The notes under the pieces were generated by a model. It was not told the origin of the DNA and made no database searches. It was given only the letters and a program-made list of their open reading frames with translations. Both the position numbers and the translations under genes were made by a program. Positions 42,867-54,197 of a stretch of DNA of 64,000 nt are shown here, one piece after another; position 1 is the first letter of the stretch, and each line of letters opens with the position of its first letter. The DNA is from Streptomyces pactum. GTDB lineage: Bacteria > Actinomycetota > Actinomycetes > Streptomycetales > Streptomycetaceae. The stretch spans positions 3,906,001 to 3,970,000 of the forward strand of contig NZ_JACYXC010000001.1 of assembly GCF_016031615.1 (NCBI RefSeq), read 5' to 3'.

Positions 42867-44975
42867 ATGGCGGTTCCGGTAGCCCTGGTGCTCAAGAAGG
42901 TGGGCGCCGCGGCGCTCAAGAAGGCGGGCGCCCATCTGGCCGGCCGGAAGAAGCAGGGCGGCTCGGGCAAGGCCGCCGGCATGGGCTGCGGGTGCGGCTG
43001 CGCGGGGCTGGCGGTCCTGGTGATGTCCTTCGTCATGGTGCTGACGATGCTGTTCAACGGGTCCGGCAACAGCGCCTCCGCCGCCTCCTGCTCGGACTAC
43101 AAGGACGCCGCCAACGGCGGCAACACCGGCCCGGAGGCGGCGACCAACCCGATCATGCCGGGCAAGGGGATGTACACCCCGAGCGAGGCGGCGCGGAACG
43201 AGATACCCCCCCGCATGATGATGGCCGCGATGCGCGCCGCCGCCCGGTACGACGGGCTGGACTGGACGCTGATCGCGGGCCAGATGTACCAGGAGACCAA
43301 GTACGGCCAGGACCCGTCGGCGGCTCCCGGCGGCGCCAACAGCGCCGGCTACAAGGGCATCCTCCAGTTCGGCGACCCCGCGTGGCACGACTACGGGGAC
43401 GACGGCAACAACGACGGCAAGGAAGACCTGTACAACGTGGACGACGCCGCCTTCGCCGCCGCCAACTACCTGCACGCGAAGAAGGCCGAGACCAACGCCG
43501 CCGAGGCGCTGCGCATCTACTCCGGCTCCACCAAGTCCAACACCATCTACATGCGGGTGGTGCTGACCCAGGCGGCCCGCTACCGTGGCGCGTTCACCAA
43601 CGACGAGAAGCGCATCGAGCGCTGGTACGACCACATCGCCGCGACCATCCGGAGCAACCCCGACTTCCCCACCCTGGGCAAGCAGTCCGACATCCCCGAG
43701 CCGGTCGGCAACGACGTCCAGATCTCCGAGGCCGGCAGCATCAAGCCCGTCGAGCCGCGCTCCTGGTCCACCCCGCCGCTGAAGGAGGGCAACCGGCGTT
43801 CGGGACCGGACACCGTCCAGGCGGGTGCCGCCACCGGGGCGGCTGACGACGGCGGACAGCCCGCCATGGTCCCCGCGGCGTACGCGGCCCCGGCCGACGC
43901 CCCGCGGTTCCTGGCCCGGCCGGACGACGACGCGGGGAAGAACTGGCAGTGGCCCATGAAGGAGGGCACGTACCAGATGGGCACGGAGTACCACAAGGAA
44001 GGGCGGATGTGGAGCCTGGGCTACCACACCGGCCTCGACCTGGTGGCCTCCACCGGCACCCCGATCTACGCCCCGGCCGACGGCACCGTGAAGAAGGCCG
44101 GCCCGGGCGGGTCCTACGGCAACCAGACGGACATCGAGCACGCCGGCGGCGTCATCACCCTCTACGCCCACCAGACGGAGATCATGGTCTCGGTCGGCGA
44201 CAAGGTGAAGCGCGGCCAGCAGATCGGCACCGTGGGCGCCACCGGCAACGTCACCGGCCCGCACCTGCACTGGGAGGTGCGCAAGCCCGGCGTGGACAAC
44301 CCGTTCAACCCCGGCCAGGACGAGGGCCCCGGCATGGTGGACCCCAAGGGCTGGATGGAGGGCAAGGTCGTCGCCGATCCCGACTACGGCACGGTGCCGG
44401 ACGGCGAGAGCGAGAACGACGAGAGCAAGGACGCCCGGTACGCCGCCTGCGCGGAGCAGGCCGGCGGCCCGAACGTCGATCCGGACGGCGCGGGCAGCAC
44501 CGGCGTGCTGCCGGCCGAGGACGACCCGGTCATCCGGGCGGTGCTCCGCTGGGCGCAGCGCGGTCTGGGTGTCCCCTACGCCTTGGGCGCGCCGCGCCTG
44601 CAGGGGAAGAACCCGCGGAGCTTCGACTGCTCCAGCTTCACGCAGTGGGCCTACTACATGGCCAGCGGTGGCAAGATCAACATCGGCTACACCACCTACG
44701 ACCAGCAGCCCAACCTCAAGGCGCACAAGGTCGATCTCTCCGAGGCGCAGCCGGGCGACGTGATCTTCTTCCGGCCGAACAGCGACGGCACCTCGGAGCA
44801 CGTGGGCCTGGTCTGGGACCCCGCCGGCAAGAAGATCATCCACGCGCCGCGCGCCGGCAAGACGGTGGAGTTCAGCACCTGGGACGTGCAGGACGAGATC
44901 AACGGCGTCTACCGGGTGCCGATCCCGGCGGGTACCGACCCGGTGGAGACCGACGGCCGCGCCACCGGGGCGTGA
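42867..44975 (+). CDS. Three-domain peptidoglycan hydrolase (transglycosylase, M23, NlpC/P60)
   Basis: A 702-aa membrane-anchored wall enzyme that would open a passage in the cell wall. One membrane segment at residues about 47-65 (GLAVLVMSFVMVLTMLFN) is followed by an SLT-like transglycosylase domain (about 105-245, with YDGLDWTLIAGQMYQETKYG). A zinc metallopeptidase M23 domain lies at about 384-475 (HTGLDLVASTGTPIYAPADG, then GNVTGPHLHWEVRKPG). A C-terminal NlpC/P60 cysteine peptidase occupies about 555-690, with catalytic C in SFDCSSFTQWAYY and the histidine in SEHVGLVW. Such combined enzymes play the VirB1 role in conjugation apparatuses. All three sets of active-site residues are present. 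Confidence 0.85.
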   Translation: MAVPVALVLKKVGAAALKKAGAHLAGRKKQGGSGKAAGMGCGCGCAGLAVLVMSFVMVLTMLFNGSGNSASAASCSDYKDAANGGNTGPEAATNPIMPGKGMYTPSEAARNEIPPRMMMAAMRAAARYDGLDWTLIAGQMYQETKYGQDPSAAPGGANSAGYKGILQFGDPAWHDYGDDGNNDGKEDLYNVDDAAFAAANYLHAKKAETNAAEALRIYSGSTKSNTIYMRVVLTQAARYRGAFTNDEKRIERWYDHIAATIRSNPDFPTLGKQSDIPEPVGNDVQISEAGSIKPVEPRSWSTPPLKEGNRRSGPDTVQAGAATGAADDGGQPAMVPAAYAAPADAPRFLARPDDDAGKNWQWPMKEGTYQMGTEYHKEGRMWSLGYHTGLDLVASTGTPIYAPADGTVKKAGPGGSYGNQTDIEHAGGVITLYAHQTEIMVSVGDKVKRGQQIGTVGATGNVTGPHLHWEVRKPGVDNPFNPGQDEGPGMVDPKGWMEGKVVADPDYGTVPDGESENDESKDARYAACAEQAGGPNVDPDGAGSTGVLPAEDDPVIRAVLRWAQRGLGVPYALGAPRLQGKNPRSFDCSSFTQWAYYMASGGKINIGYTTYDQQPNLKAHKVDLSEAQPGDVIFFRPNSDGTSEHVGLVWDPAGKKIIHAPRAGKTVEFSTWDVQDEINGVYRVPIPAGTDPVETDGRATGA

Positions 44976-45343
44976 CGCCGCTCCGGGGCGTGCACGGCTC
45001 CGGCGGCGGGCTGCCGCACAGGCGGTTGTCACGGGGGGCCGGCGCGGGACGCGGCACCGGTGGTTGTCACGAGGGGCCGGCGGGCTGACGCGGCTCCGGA
45101 CGCTACCGCTGCCGGGCCGGCGGCCGGCGCGGGGCCGGCCCGCCGCCGGTGCGGGCCGGCCCGCACCCCCGGGCCGCCGGAACGGGGCCGGGTCAGTGCG
45201 CCGCGGCGGGGGCGACCCCCTCCGGGGCCGGCGCGGGGACGACCGCACCGGCGGCCGGCACCGTGGCCGGGACGGTGGGCGCGACGGCGGCCGGGACGGT
45301 GGGCGCGGCGGTCGCGGTGATCCCGCCGGCGGCCGGCGCGGCC

Positions 45344-45373
45344 GTGATCGTCGACCCGCGGGTCGACGATCAC
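45344..45373. repeat. Perfect 30-bp palindrome at the kinase start
   Basis: GTGATCGTCGACCCG followed directly by its exact complement CGGGTCGACGATCAC, with no loop. It starts at the presumed GTG start codon of the kinase gene. It could be a transcription-factor site or a translational hairpin covering the start. Confidence 0.7.
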
Positions 45374-46524
45374 GCCGACGCCCTGGCCGGGTTCGCCCCG
45401 GCGATCGTGGCGGACTACCGCGCGGCCCTCCGCGAGCTGGGCAACGAGATCGCCGACCCGCCCGCATGGGAACCCGCCCGGCGCCAGGCGCACGAGATCA
45501 TCGACGACTGCGTCGCCGCGCTGCGGTACGCCCGCCGGCAGCCGACCGAGGACGCGCTGGCCGCCGCCACCGGACTGGGCATGCGGCGGCCGCCCAGTCC
45601 CTCCACCCCTCGGTGTCGATGCAGGCGTGCACCACGCTGTTCCAGGTCAGCCTGGACCACCTGCGCCGGGCCACGGCGCTGGCGCCGCCCGACCGCGCGG
45701 ACGAACTCCTCGCCCTGACCCTGCGCACCTTCAACCACAGCGTCGGCGCGCGCGTCACGGCACATCTCAGGGGTTACGACTCCTTGCTGCTGCACCAGGT
45801 ACGGGAGGCCAACTCCGCCGACCGGATGCGGCTGTCCCGCGATGTGCACGACTATCTGGGGAATTCGCTCGCGCTCACCCTCCGCCACCTCGAACTGTAT
45901 GTCGGAGAGGAACTCGACGGCGCCTGGACGCCGCGCCTGGCGCGCGTCCACGACTCCGTACAGGAGGCCCTGTCCTACACCCGCACGCTCGTCAACGGAT
46001 TACGCATGCGGATTCCCGCGGCGGGTCTGGAGTCCTCGCTGCGGGAATTCGCGGAAACCGTGGGCCGGCCGCCGACCCGTACCGAGATCCGGGTGTGCGG
46101 CGACGAATCGTGGATATCGCCGGAGCTGCGTCAGGACGTCATGGTGGCGCTGCGGGAATGCCTCCGGAACGCGTTCACCCACGCCCGGGCCGGGCGGATC
46201 GGGTTGTGGGTGGACATCGCCCCTGACGTGATCACCGCCACGGTGGAGGACGACGGCGCCGGGTTCGACCCCGCCCGGACCGCCGGCGGCAACGGCCTGA
46301 CCTCGGTACGGGAACGGGTCGGCCTGCACGGCGGCACGGCCACCTGGCACAGCCGGCCCGGTGTGGGAACCCAGGTGGTGCTGCGCGTCCCGCAGCGCCG
46401 CGCCCCGGGCCCGGCGGACCCCGGTCCGGCGGCCGCGGACCCGGTGGGCCGGGACCCGGCGGAGGGGTGGGCCCCGGACGTTCCCCGGCGGCCCGGCCGG
46501 GGCGGGGCGGAGATGCCGGGATGA
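45344..46524 (+). pseudogene. Sensor histidine kinase of the NarL type, broken by a frameshift
   Basis: The N terminus is in one frame from GTG 45344 (DPRVDDHADALAGFAPAIVA, then WEPARRQAHEIIDDCVAALR) and the rest in another, the change falling at about 45575-45590 where GLG is followed in the second frame by AAAAQSLHPSVSMQA. The second frame continues DHLRRATALAPPDRADELLA, then the HisKA_3 phosphoacceptor MRLSRDVHDYLGNSLALTLR, and an HATPase with NAFTHARAGRIG and VEDDGAGFDP, plus GNGLTSVRERVGLHGGT. Together they rebuild a normal kinase of the Streptomyces type whose N terminus has the dC..sL pattern seen here. No response regulator gene is adjacent. The upstream 200 bp are low-complexity; a 30-bp perfect palindrome spans the start. 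Confidence 0.65.
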
Positions 46525-46631
46525 GCCGGCACGTCCCGGGCCGGAGCGGCCGGACCCCGGTGCGCGCGGGTGCTCCGGGGCTGCCGGGCGCACCATGGAG
46601 GTATGGCCGAGAAGGCCGAGGAGGTTGTCCG

Positions 46632-46991
46632 ATGTTGGAAGTGAAGACGGTCGAAAAGCCGGACGAGCGGCGTGACTTCCCCCGCGGCCACCTCGAAGCC
46701 CTGCACCTGGACGGGCTGGACTTCGCGGTGGGCACGTTCGAGCCGGGCTGGCGGTGGTCGGAGTCGGTGGCGCCGCTGGCGGGCACCGACAGCTGCCAGG
46801 TGCACCACAACGGCTACGTGGTCGCCGGGCGGATGCGTATCCGCATGGACGACGGCGCGGAGGCCGAGGTGGGGCCCGGCGATGTGTTCGTGGTCTCCCC
46901 GGGACACGACGCCTGGGTGGTCGGCGACGAGGCGGTGGTCGTGCACGACTTCGCGGGCGGCATGGCCAAGGAGTACGCCAAGGAAGGCTGA
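46632..46991 (+). CDS. Cupin-domain protein
   Basis: A 119-aa single-domain cupin. The two cupin motifs are visible: GTDSCQVHHNGYVVAGRMRI gives motif 1 (G..H-H-x-G.....G) and GPGDVFVVSPGHDAWVVGD gives motif 2 (GD.....PGH). They form a small beta barrel that usually binds a metal and a small ligand. Start ATG 46632 has GGAGG seven bases upstream. It is three bases before the 97-aa gene, so an operon; the ligand or reaction is unknown. Confidence 0.75.
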   Translation: MLEVKTVEKPDERRDFPRGHLEALHLDGLDFAVGTFEPGWRWSESVAPLAGTDSCQVHHNGYVVAGRMRIRMDDGAEAEVGPGDVFVVSPGHDAWVVGDEAVVVHDFAGGMAKEYAKEG

Positions 46992-46994
46992 GCC

Positions 46995-47288
46995 ATGAAG
47001 TTCGTGCAGGTCATCGAGTACGAGACGGCACGGGAAGCGGAGATGGCCCAGCTCATGGACGAGTGGATGATGGCCACCGAGGGGCGGCGGACGGTGACCC
47101 GCGAGTACCACACGCGGGACCGTGAGAAGCCGAGCCACTTCGTGGACATCGTGGAGTTCCCGTCCTACGAGCAGGCCATGATGAACAACGCGCTGCCGGA
47201 GACGGTGCGGGTGGCCGAGCGGTTCCGCGCGCTGTGCGAAGGCGAACCGCGGTTCGTGAACCTGGAGGTCCTCGACGAGGAGCCGTGA
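46995..47288 (+). CDS. Small conserved hypothetical protein, ABM-like fold
   Basis: A 97-aa protein with a ferredoxin-like alternation (FVQVIEYETAREAEMAQLMD, then TREYHTRDREKPSHFVDIVE and YEQAMMNNALPETVRVAERF), as in antibiotic-biosynthesis-monooxygenase-like and dimeric alpha-beta barrel proteins. It follows the cupin gene directly and probably shares its transcript. Function unknown. The hairpin terminator at 47311-47347 ends the unit. Confidence 0.6.
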   Translation: MKFVQVIEYETAREAEMAQLMDEWMMATEGRRTVTREYHTRDREKPSHFVDIVEFPSYEQAMMNNALPETVRVAERFRALCEGEPRFVNLEVLDEEP

Positions 47289-47310
47289 GGAGGCGGACCG
47301 GGAGCCGTAC

Positions 47311-47347
47311 GGGCCGTCCGCCGGAGCCCCGCCCCGGCGGACGGCCC
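47311..47347. terminator. Hairpin terminator after the cupin operon
   Basis: A 14-bp perfect stem (GGGCCGTCCGCCGG and complement) with a 9-base loop, 22 bp past the stop of the 97-aa gene. Confidence 0.7.
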
Positions 47348-47786
47348 GCACCGGGCCGCCGGGCCCCGTCGGGTCCGCGGCCTGGTGCGGTCCGGCTCCG
47401 CCGCGCGGAATCAGGCGTACGCCCAGGAGCCGGCGTACGTGCGGGGACGCGTGAGGCCGGCCGGGGCCGGCGTACGCGCGGGGTCGGAGCATGCGCGGGG
47501 CCGGCGTACGTACCCGGGCCGGCACCCGTTATGCCGGCGATGGCGCAACGGGGCCCATGCCGCGGGGAGCGGTGCGGCGCGCCCCGGGGAGTGACGTACC
47601 CGGGGAGTGACGGGCGGCGGCGGGGGCAGACGGAGGTGCGGACAGGGCGCGCGGGTGCGGACCGGGCACGGCGCCGACGTCCGTGACGCGGCCCGGCACG
47701 GACACGGCGCGAGCGGCGGATGAGGTGGTACGGGGCGGCACGGGCTTGCGCGACAGGTGGTACGGGGCGCCGGCGCGGCCGGCGGG
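47348..47786. other. Non-coding stretch with GGCGTACG repeats
   Basis: About 440 bp with no supported gene. The element CCGGCGTACG occurs three times between 47430 and 47510 and GGGGAGTGACG-type words recur nearby. It separates the cupin operon from the end of the minus-strand PPOX gene. Confidence 0.4.
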
Positions 47787-48212
47787 TCAGGTGCGGGGCC
47801 GCGGGGCGGTCACCCGGCCCATCGCCCGGGTGAGGGTGATCTCGATGAGCACCCGCTCCGGGTTGGGGGCCGGGGTGCGCCCGTAGCGTTCGGCGTACCG
47901 CCGCACCGCGTCCTCGACCAGTTCCGGCTCGGTGCGGACCCGCGCGCGGCCCTCCAGGGTCGCCCACCGGACGTCCGCCCACTGACAGACCGAGACCGGC
48001 GCGCCCGCCGGGCCCGCGGCCCGCACGTTCGCCGCCTTCCGGCTGCCCCGGCGGGTGATGACCCGGGCCAGGCCGGCCTCCGGGTCGTAGGTGACGCCGA
48101 CCGGGACGGTGTGCGGGGTGCCGTCCGGGCGGAGCGTGGTGAGCGTGCACAGCTGCCGCTCCTGCCAGAAGCTCAGGTACAGGGGGTCCGGGTGCCTGGG
48201 GTCGATCGCCAT
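47787..48212 (-). CDS. PPOX-class F420/FMN-binding family protein
   Basis: A 141-aa protein of the pyridoxamine-phosphate-oxidase-like split-barrel family: LYLSFWQERQLCTLTTLRPD, TPHTVPVGVTYDPEAGLARV, ITRRGSRKAANVRA and VCQWADVRWATLEGRARV follow the order seen in PPOX-class F420-dependent oxidoreductases of actinomycetes. The enzyme would reduce or bind an unknown small molecule using F420 or flavin. It is transcribed away from clpB; the two share the intergenic region that carries the HAIR box. Confidence 0.8.
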   Translation of the reverse strand: MAIDPRHPDPLYLSFWQERQLCTLTTLRPDGTPHTVPVGVTYDPEAGLARVITRRGSRKAANVRAAGPAGAPVSVCQWADVRWATLEGRARVRTEPELVEDAVRRYAERYGRTPAPNPERVLIEITLTRAMGRVTAPRPRT

Positions 48213-48235
48213 GCCCGGGAATCTATCCTCCGCAC

Positions 48236-48256
48236 CTTGAGTGGAATAGACTCAAC
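48236..48256. promoter_or_regulatory. HAIR element (HspR binding site) upstream of clpB
   Basis: CTTGAGT-N7-ACTCAAC matches the HspR operator CTTGAGT-N7-ACTCAAG at every position but the last. It lies 90 bp before the clpB start codon and would also sit near the promoter of the divergent PPOX gene. Together with the dnaK boxes it shows both operons belong to one HspR regulon. Confidence 0.88.
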
Positions 48257-48346
48257 TTATCGGAGGTTGGAGAAGGCAGATTCCGGGGACCCGACCTGTG
48301 TCGAGTCCTGCAATTTCCGTAAGCGTGCGAGGAGGAGCAGCACACC

Positions 48347-50944
<2,598 letters not shown>

Positions 50945-51061
50945 GGCACCGGCCCACCGGGAGGGGCCCGCCGCGGCACCGGCCCGCCGGGACGCGGGCC
51001 CGGCCGGTGGATACCTCCCCGGTGCGGGCCCGCTGAGCCGGCCGGACCGCCCGCGGCTGGG

Positions 51062-51097
51062 GCCCCCGGGCCCCGGGCCGGCCCGGGGCCCGGGGGC
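51062..51097. terminator. Perfect 36-bp palindrome after clpB
   Basis: Two 18-base arms with no loop (GCCCCCGGGCCCCGGGCC and its exact complement). It lies 115 bp past the clpB stop. As an RNA it would fold into a strong hairpin, so a transcription terminator is the simplest role. The 330 bp between clpB and the YbjN gene otherwise show no gene. Confidence 0.6.
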
Positions 51098-51277
51098 GCC
51101 TCCCGGGCGGGCCGCACTCCCGGGGCGGTGTGCCCGGCCGGTTGCCGTCCGGGTGCGTGACGGGCCGGAGCGCCCGGCCGGATCGTGTCAGCCCTGGGCG
51201 GATCGGGCGCGTCAGGGGTTGCGGTGACCGGCGGGGTGTGGGGGAGGATGGCCGTATCCGTACGAAGGGAAATCCCG

Positions 51278-51811
51278 GTGAGCATCGACCCGTCCTCGAT
51301 TCCGAACTTCGGGGGCCAGCCCGAGCCGGAGCCGACCGGCCCCGTGGGCCCGGTCATTCCGGACCAGGACCTGGTCAAGCAGCTTCTCGAACAGATGGAG
51401 CTGAAGTACGTCGTGGACGACGAGGGTGACCTCGCCGCTCCGTGGGAGCAGTTCCGCACGTACTTCATGTTCCGCGGTGAGGAGGAGCAGCAGGTCTTCT
51501 CGGTCCGTACGTTCTACGACCGGCCGCACGAGATCGACAAGAAGCCGCAGCTTCTGGAGGCGATCGACGACTGGAACCGCCGCACCCTGTGGCCCAAGGT
51601 CTACAGCCACACCAACGACGACGGCACTGTCCGCCTGATCGGTGAGGCGCAGATGCTGATCGGCACCGGCGTCAGCCTGGAGCACTTCGTCTCCAGCACC
51701 GTCAGCTGGGTGCGTGCCTCGATCGAGTTCGACCGCTGGCTGGTCGAGCAGCTCGGCCTGGAGGCCGAGATCGACTCCCCCGACGGGGAGAAGCCGGACG
51801 ACGAGGGCTGA
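51278..51811 (+). CDS. YbjN-domain protein
   Basis: A 177-aa protein of the YbjN family, whose fold resembles type III secretion chaperones and which is linked to stress responses in other bacteria. The core runs QDLVKQLLEQMELKYVVDDE, FRTYFMFRGEEEQQVFSVRT and ALIGT-type strand LIGEAQMLIGTGVSLEHFVS. GTG start at 51278 has GAAGGGA upstream; a longer in-frame start at 51185 would add 31 less conserved residues. It is convergent with the glycosyltransferase gene (31 bp between stops). Confidence 0.8.
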   Translation: MSIDPSSIPNFGGQPEPEPTGPVGPVIPDQDLVKQLLEQMELKYVVDDEGDLAAPWEQFRTYFMFRGEEEQQVFSVRTFYDRPHEIDKKPQLLEAIDDWNRRTLWPKVYSHTNDDGTVRLIGEAQMLIGTGVSLEHFVSSTVSWVRASIEFDRWLVEQLGLEAEIDSPDGEKPDDEG

Positions 51812-51842
51812 GCGGCCCTCCTCCACCGCCCCGCGGGCCCGG

Positions 51843-53462
51843 TCACAGCGGTACGGGCGCCACGGTGAGCAGGTACGTGCCGTACAGGCTGCAGAGCCCG
51901 GTCAGCGCCACGGTCGTCACCACGACCGTGCGCGGCCGGGCTCTCGCCATGGCCAGCGCGGCCGGGATCAGCAGCGGGAAGGCGGGCAGCAGGAACCGGG
52001 GCTTGGAGGCGAAGTAGTTCGCCCCGCCGTACGCGATGACGACCAGCACCAGGGTGTACACCAGCAGCGCCGCCGGCGGGCGGTCCAGCACCAGCAGCGC
52101 CAGCAGGACCAGTGCCGCGCCGAGCACCGCGAGCGTCATGTAGTCCGCGAGCACGTCCCGGCCGGTGAGCAGGTGGCGCACCGACATCAGGGTGTCCCGG
52201 CCGAAGTCGAAGTGCGACCCCCACTCGGCCTGTACCCGGAAGTAGCCCAGCGGGCCGCCGCGCCGGAGCCCCACCCAGCCGATGTATCCCAGCCAGCCCA
52301 GGGGCGCCAGCACGGCGGCGCACCATATCCGCCGGCGGGAGGGGCGGCGTTCCGCGCCGGGCGGCCCCGCGGTCCCCGGGCCGGCCGGGGCCCGGGTCGC
52401 CCCGGCGGGCCCAGGGGCTCCGCCGCCGGCCTCCGGTCCGGTGTCCCGCTCTGTGGTGCCCCGCTCTTCGGTGCCCGGCTCTCCCGGGTGCCGTGGCCCG
52501 GTGCCCTCGGGTCCGGCCCCGGCGGGACCGGCGTCCCGCGTTTCTGCGTTCTCGGGTCCGGGGTCCCCCGGGCCGGTGTCCGCCGGCCGGGCGATATCCG
52601 GCCGGGTGATCTCCTCGCCGGTCCCGGCCGCCGCGCCCGTCCCGGCGGTGGCGCACGTCCCGGTGGTGCCGCGCGCGGCCGGGACCGTACGCCGTGCCTC
52701 CGTGCGCCACACGGCCGTACGCCACGTGCCCGCGCGCGGCGCGGACGCACGGTGCCGGGGTCCCGCCCGCCGGCGCCGGGCGGCCACCGGGCCCAGTGCG
52801 GTGGCCGCCGCGCAGCAGCACACCGCGGCGGCCACGGCTATGCCGTTGGGCCGGCACACCCCGGCCAGCAGCGCCAGCGAGCCCGCCCACAGCCAGCGCC
52901 CGGTCAGCAGCGCGTACAGGGCCCAGGCGGCGAGCGCGGTGAGCACCGGCTCGGTGTACGCCATGGACTGCACGATGCCGTGCGGCAGCAGCGCCCACAG
53001 CGCCACCAGGCACACCGCCGCCCGGTCGCCGTACAGCAGCCGGCCCACGGCGTGGATGCCCCAGGCCGCGGCGCCCGCCGCGATCCAGGCCACCACCAGC
53101 CCGGCGGAGACCGTGCCCAGCGGGGTGACGGTGGCGACGGCGCGCGCCAGACCCGGGAAGAGCGGGAAGAACGCCAGGTCGCTGAGGGCCCGGCCGGGCG
53201 AGGGGGAGGCCGGGTCGTAACCGTCCCGGGCGATACCGGCGTACCAGACCGCGTCCCAGGAGTGGCCGAGCAGGGTGCGCGGGTGCTTGCCGATGTGCCA
53301 GGCCCACACCGCCATGCACCCCGTCGCGGTGAGCCGCACCGCCGCGTACACGGCCAGGGCGGGGGCGGCCCGGCGCAGCGACTCCAGGACGGCGGCGAGA
53401 GCGGGCCGGGCCGGGCGGGGCCGCGGGGCCTGCAGGGTCACGGCGGTGTCGGCTGCGGACAC
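51843..53462 (-). CDS. Membrane mannosyltransferase-like protein
   Basis: A 539-aa polytopic membrane protein of the GPI-mannosyltransferase/GT-C type. The N-terminal half carries the loop with SWDAVWYAGIARDGYD (acidic residues of the GT-C catalytic loop) after the first membrane helix, and further helices such as AVATVTPLGTVSAGLVVAWI and LWALLPHGIVQSMAYTEPVL. The C-terminal half has helices ending in FLLPAFPLLIPAALAMARAR. Between them is an unusual insert of about 130 residues rich in G, P, T and E (e.g. TRPDIARPADTGPGDPGPEN) on what should be a cytoplasmic or external loop. Start GTG 53462 has GGAGG at proper spacing. Probable role: transfer of a sugar to lipid or protein at the membrane. 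Confidence 0.72.
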   Translation of the reverse strand: MSAADTAVTLQAPRPRPARPALAAVLESLRRAAPALAVYAAVRLTATGCMAVWAWHIGKHPRTLLGHSWDAVWYAGIARDGYDPASPSPGRALSDLAFFPLFPGLARAVATVTPLGTVSAGLVVAWIAAGAAAWGIHAVGRLLYGDRAAVCLVALWALLPHGIVQSMAYTEPVLTALAAWALYALLTGRWLWAGSLALLAGVCRPNGIAVAAAVCCCAAATALGPVAARRRRAGPRHRASAPRAGTWRTAVWRTEARRTVPAARGTTGTCATAGTGAAAGTGEEITRPDIARPADTGPGDPGPENAETRDAGPAGAGPEGTGPRHPGEPGTEERGTTERDTGPEAGGGAPGPAGATRAPAGPGTAGPPGAERRPSRRRIWCAAVLAPLGWLGYIGWVGLRRGGPLGYFRVQAEWGSHFDFGRDTLMSVRHLLTGRDVLADYMTLAVLGAALVLLALLVLDRPPAALLVYTLVLVVIAYGGANYFASKPRFLLPAFPLLIPAALAMARARPRTVVVTTVALTGLCSLYGTYLLTVAPVPL

Positions 53463-54197
53463 GGGGAGCACCTCCGGGACGTTCGTACGGCACGGCCACG
53501 TCGGGGCGGTCAGCACCGAGCCCCCGGGAATGCGGCGGGGGCTCGGCACCATCGACCCTCCGTCATCCGGGCCCGCCGCGCGACCGGGATGGTCCGTTAG
53601 GGCGCCCGCCGGGTCCCCGCGACGGCGCGGGGGCGGTCCCCGGCGGCCCGGTGCCCGGGCCCGGACGCGGGTCGGGGGAGCGGGCCGGGTGGTCGTCAGG
53701 GGCGCCCGGGGGCGCGCGGTCGGCCACGGCCCGGGGCGCCGGCCGGCGAGCGCCCGGGGGCGCGGGGAGTGCGGATCAGGGGCGCGCGAGATGCGCCGGG
53801 GGCACGCGGTGAGGCCGGTCAGGGGCGCGCGGCCCGGTCGTCAGGGGCGCGGAGCCGTGCCGGAAGCACCGGCCGGGCACCGCGCGGCGCCCACGGGTCG
53901 GGTACCCGGGGCGCGACAGGGCCGCCCACGGACGCCCTCCCGGCCGGACGAGGTGGAACGCCCCGGGCCGGCGGGCCGGTGAGTCGGCGGGCCACCCGGG
54001 GCGTACCTCCGCCGCAGCAGTCGGCCCCCAGCCGGCCGTCCGTCCGCCCGCCCGACGCCTCCGCGGGCAGGCCGCGTCCCGCCGGTCCGGCGCAACCGCG
54101 CGCCCGTCCGCGTCCCGCCGGAACGCACGCCCCCGTCCGCGGCCCACGCCGCACCCGCGTGGCCTCCCGCGGCCGGGCCGCGGCCTCGCGCGGCGCG
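53463..54197. other. Non-coding GC-rich stretch with short direct repeats
   Basis: About 735 bp without a supported gene; open frames here are arginine/glycine shadows. The word TCAGGGGCGC recurs at about 53697, 53775, 53818 and 53841. No promoter or terminator is obvious. Confidence 0.4.

Noticed and set aside
31516..44975. Secretion cluster as an integrative conjugative element
   Set aside because: No integrase, relaxase, coupling ATPase, attachment repeats or nearby tRNA in this part of the window.
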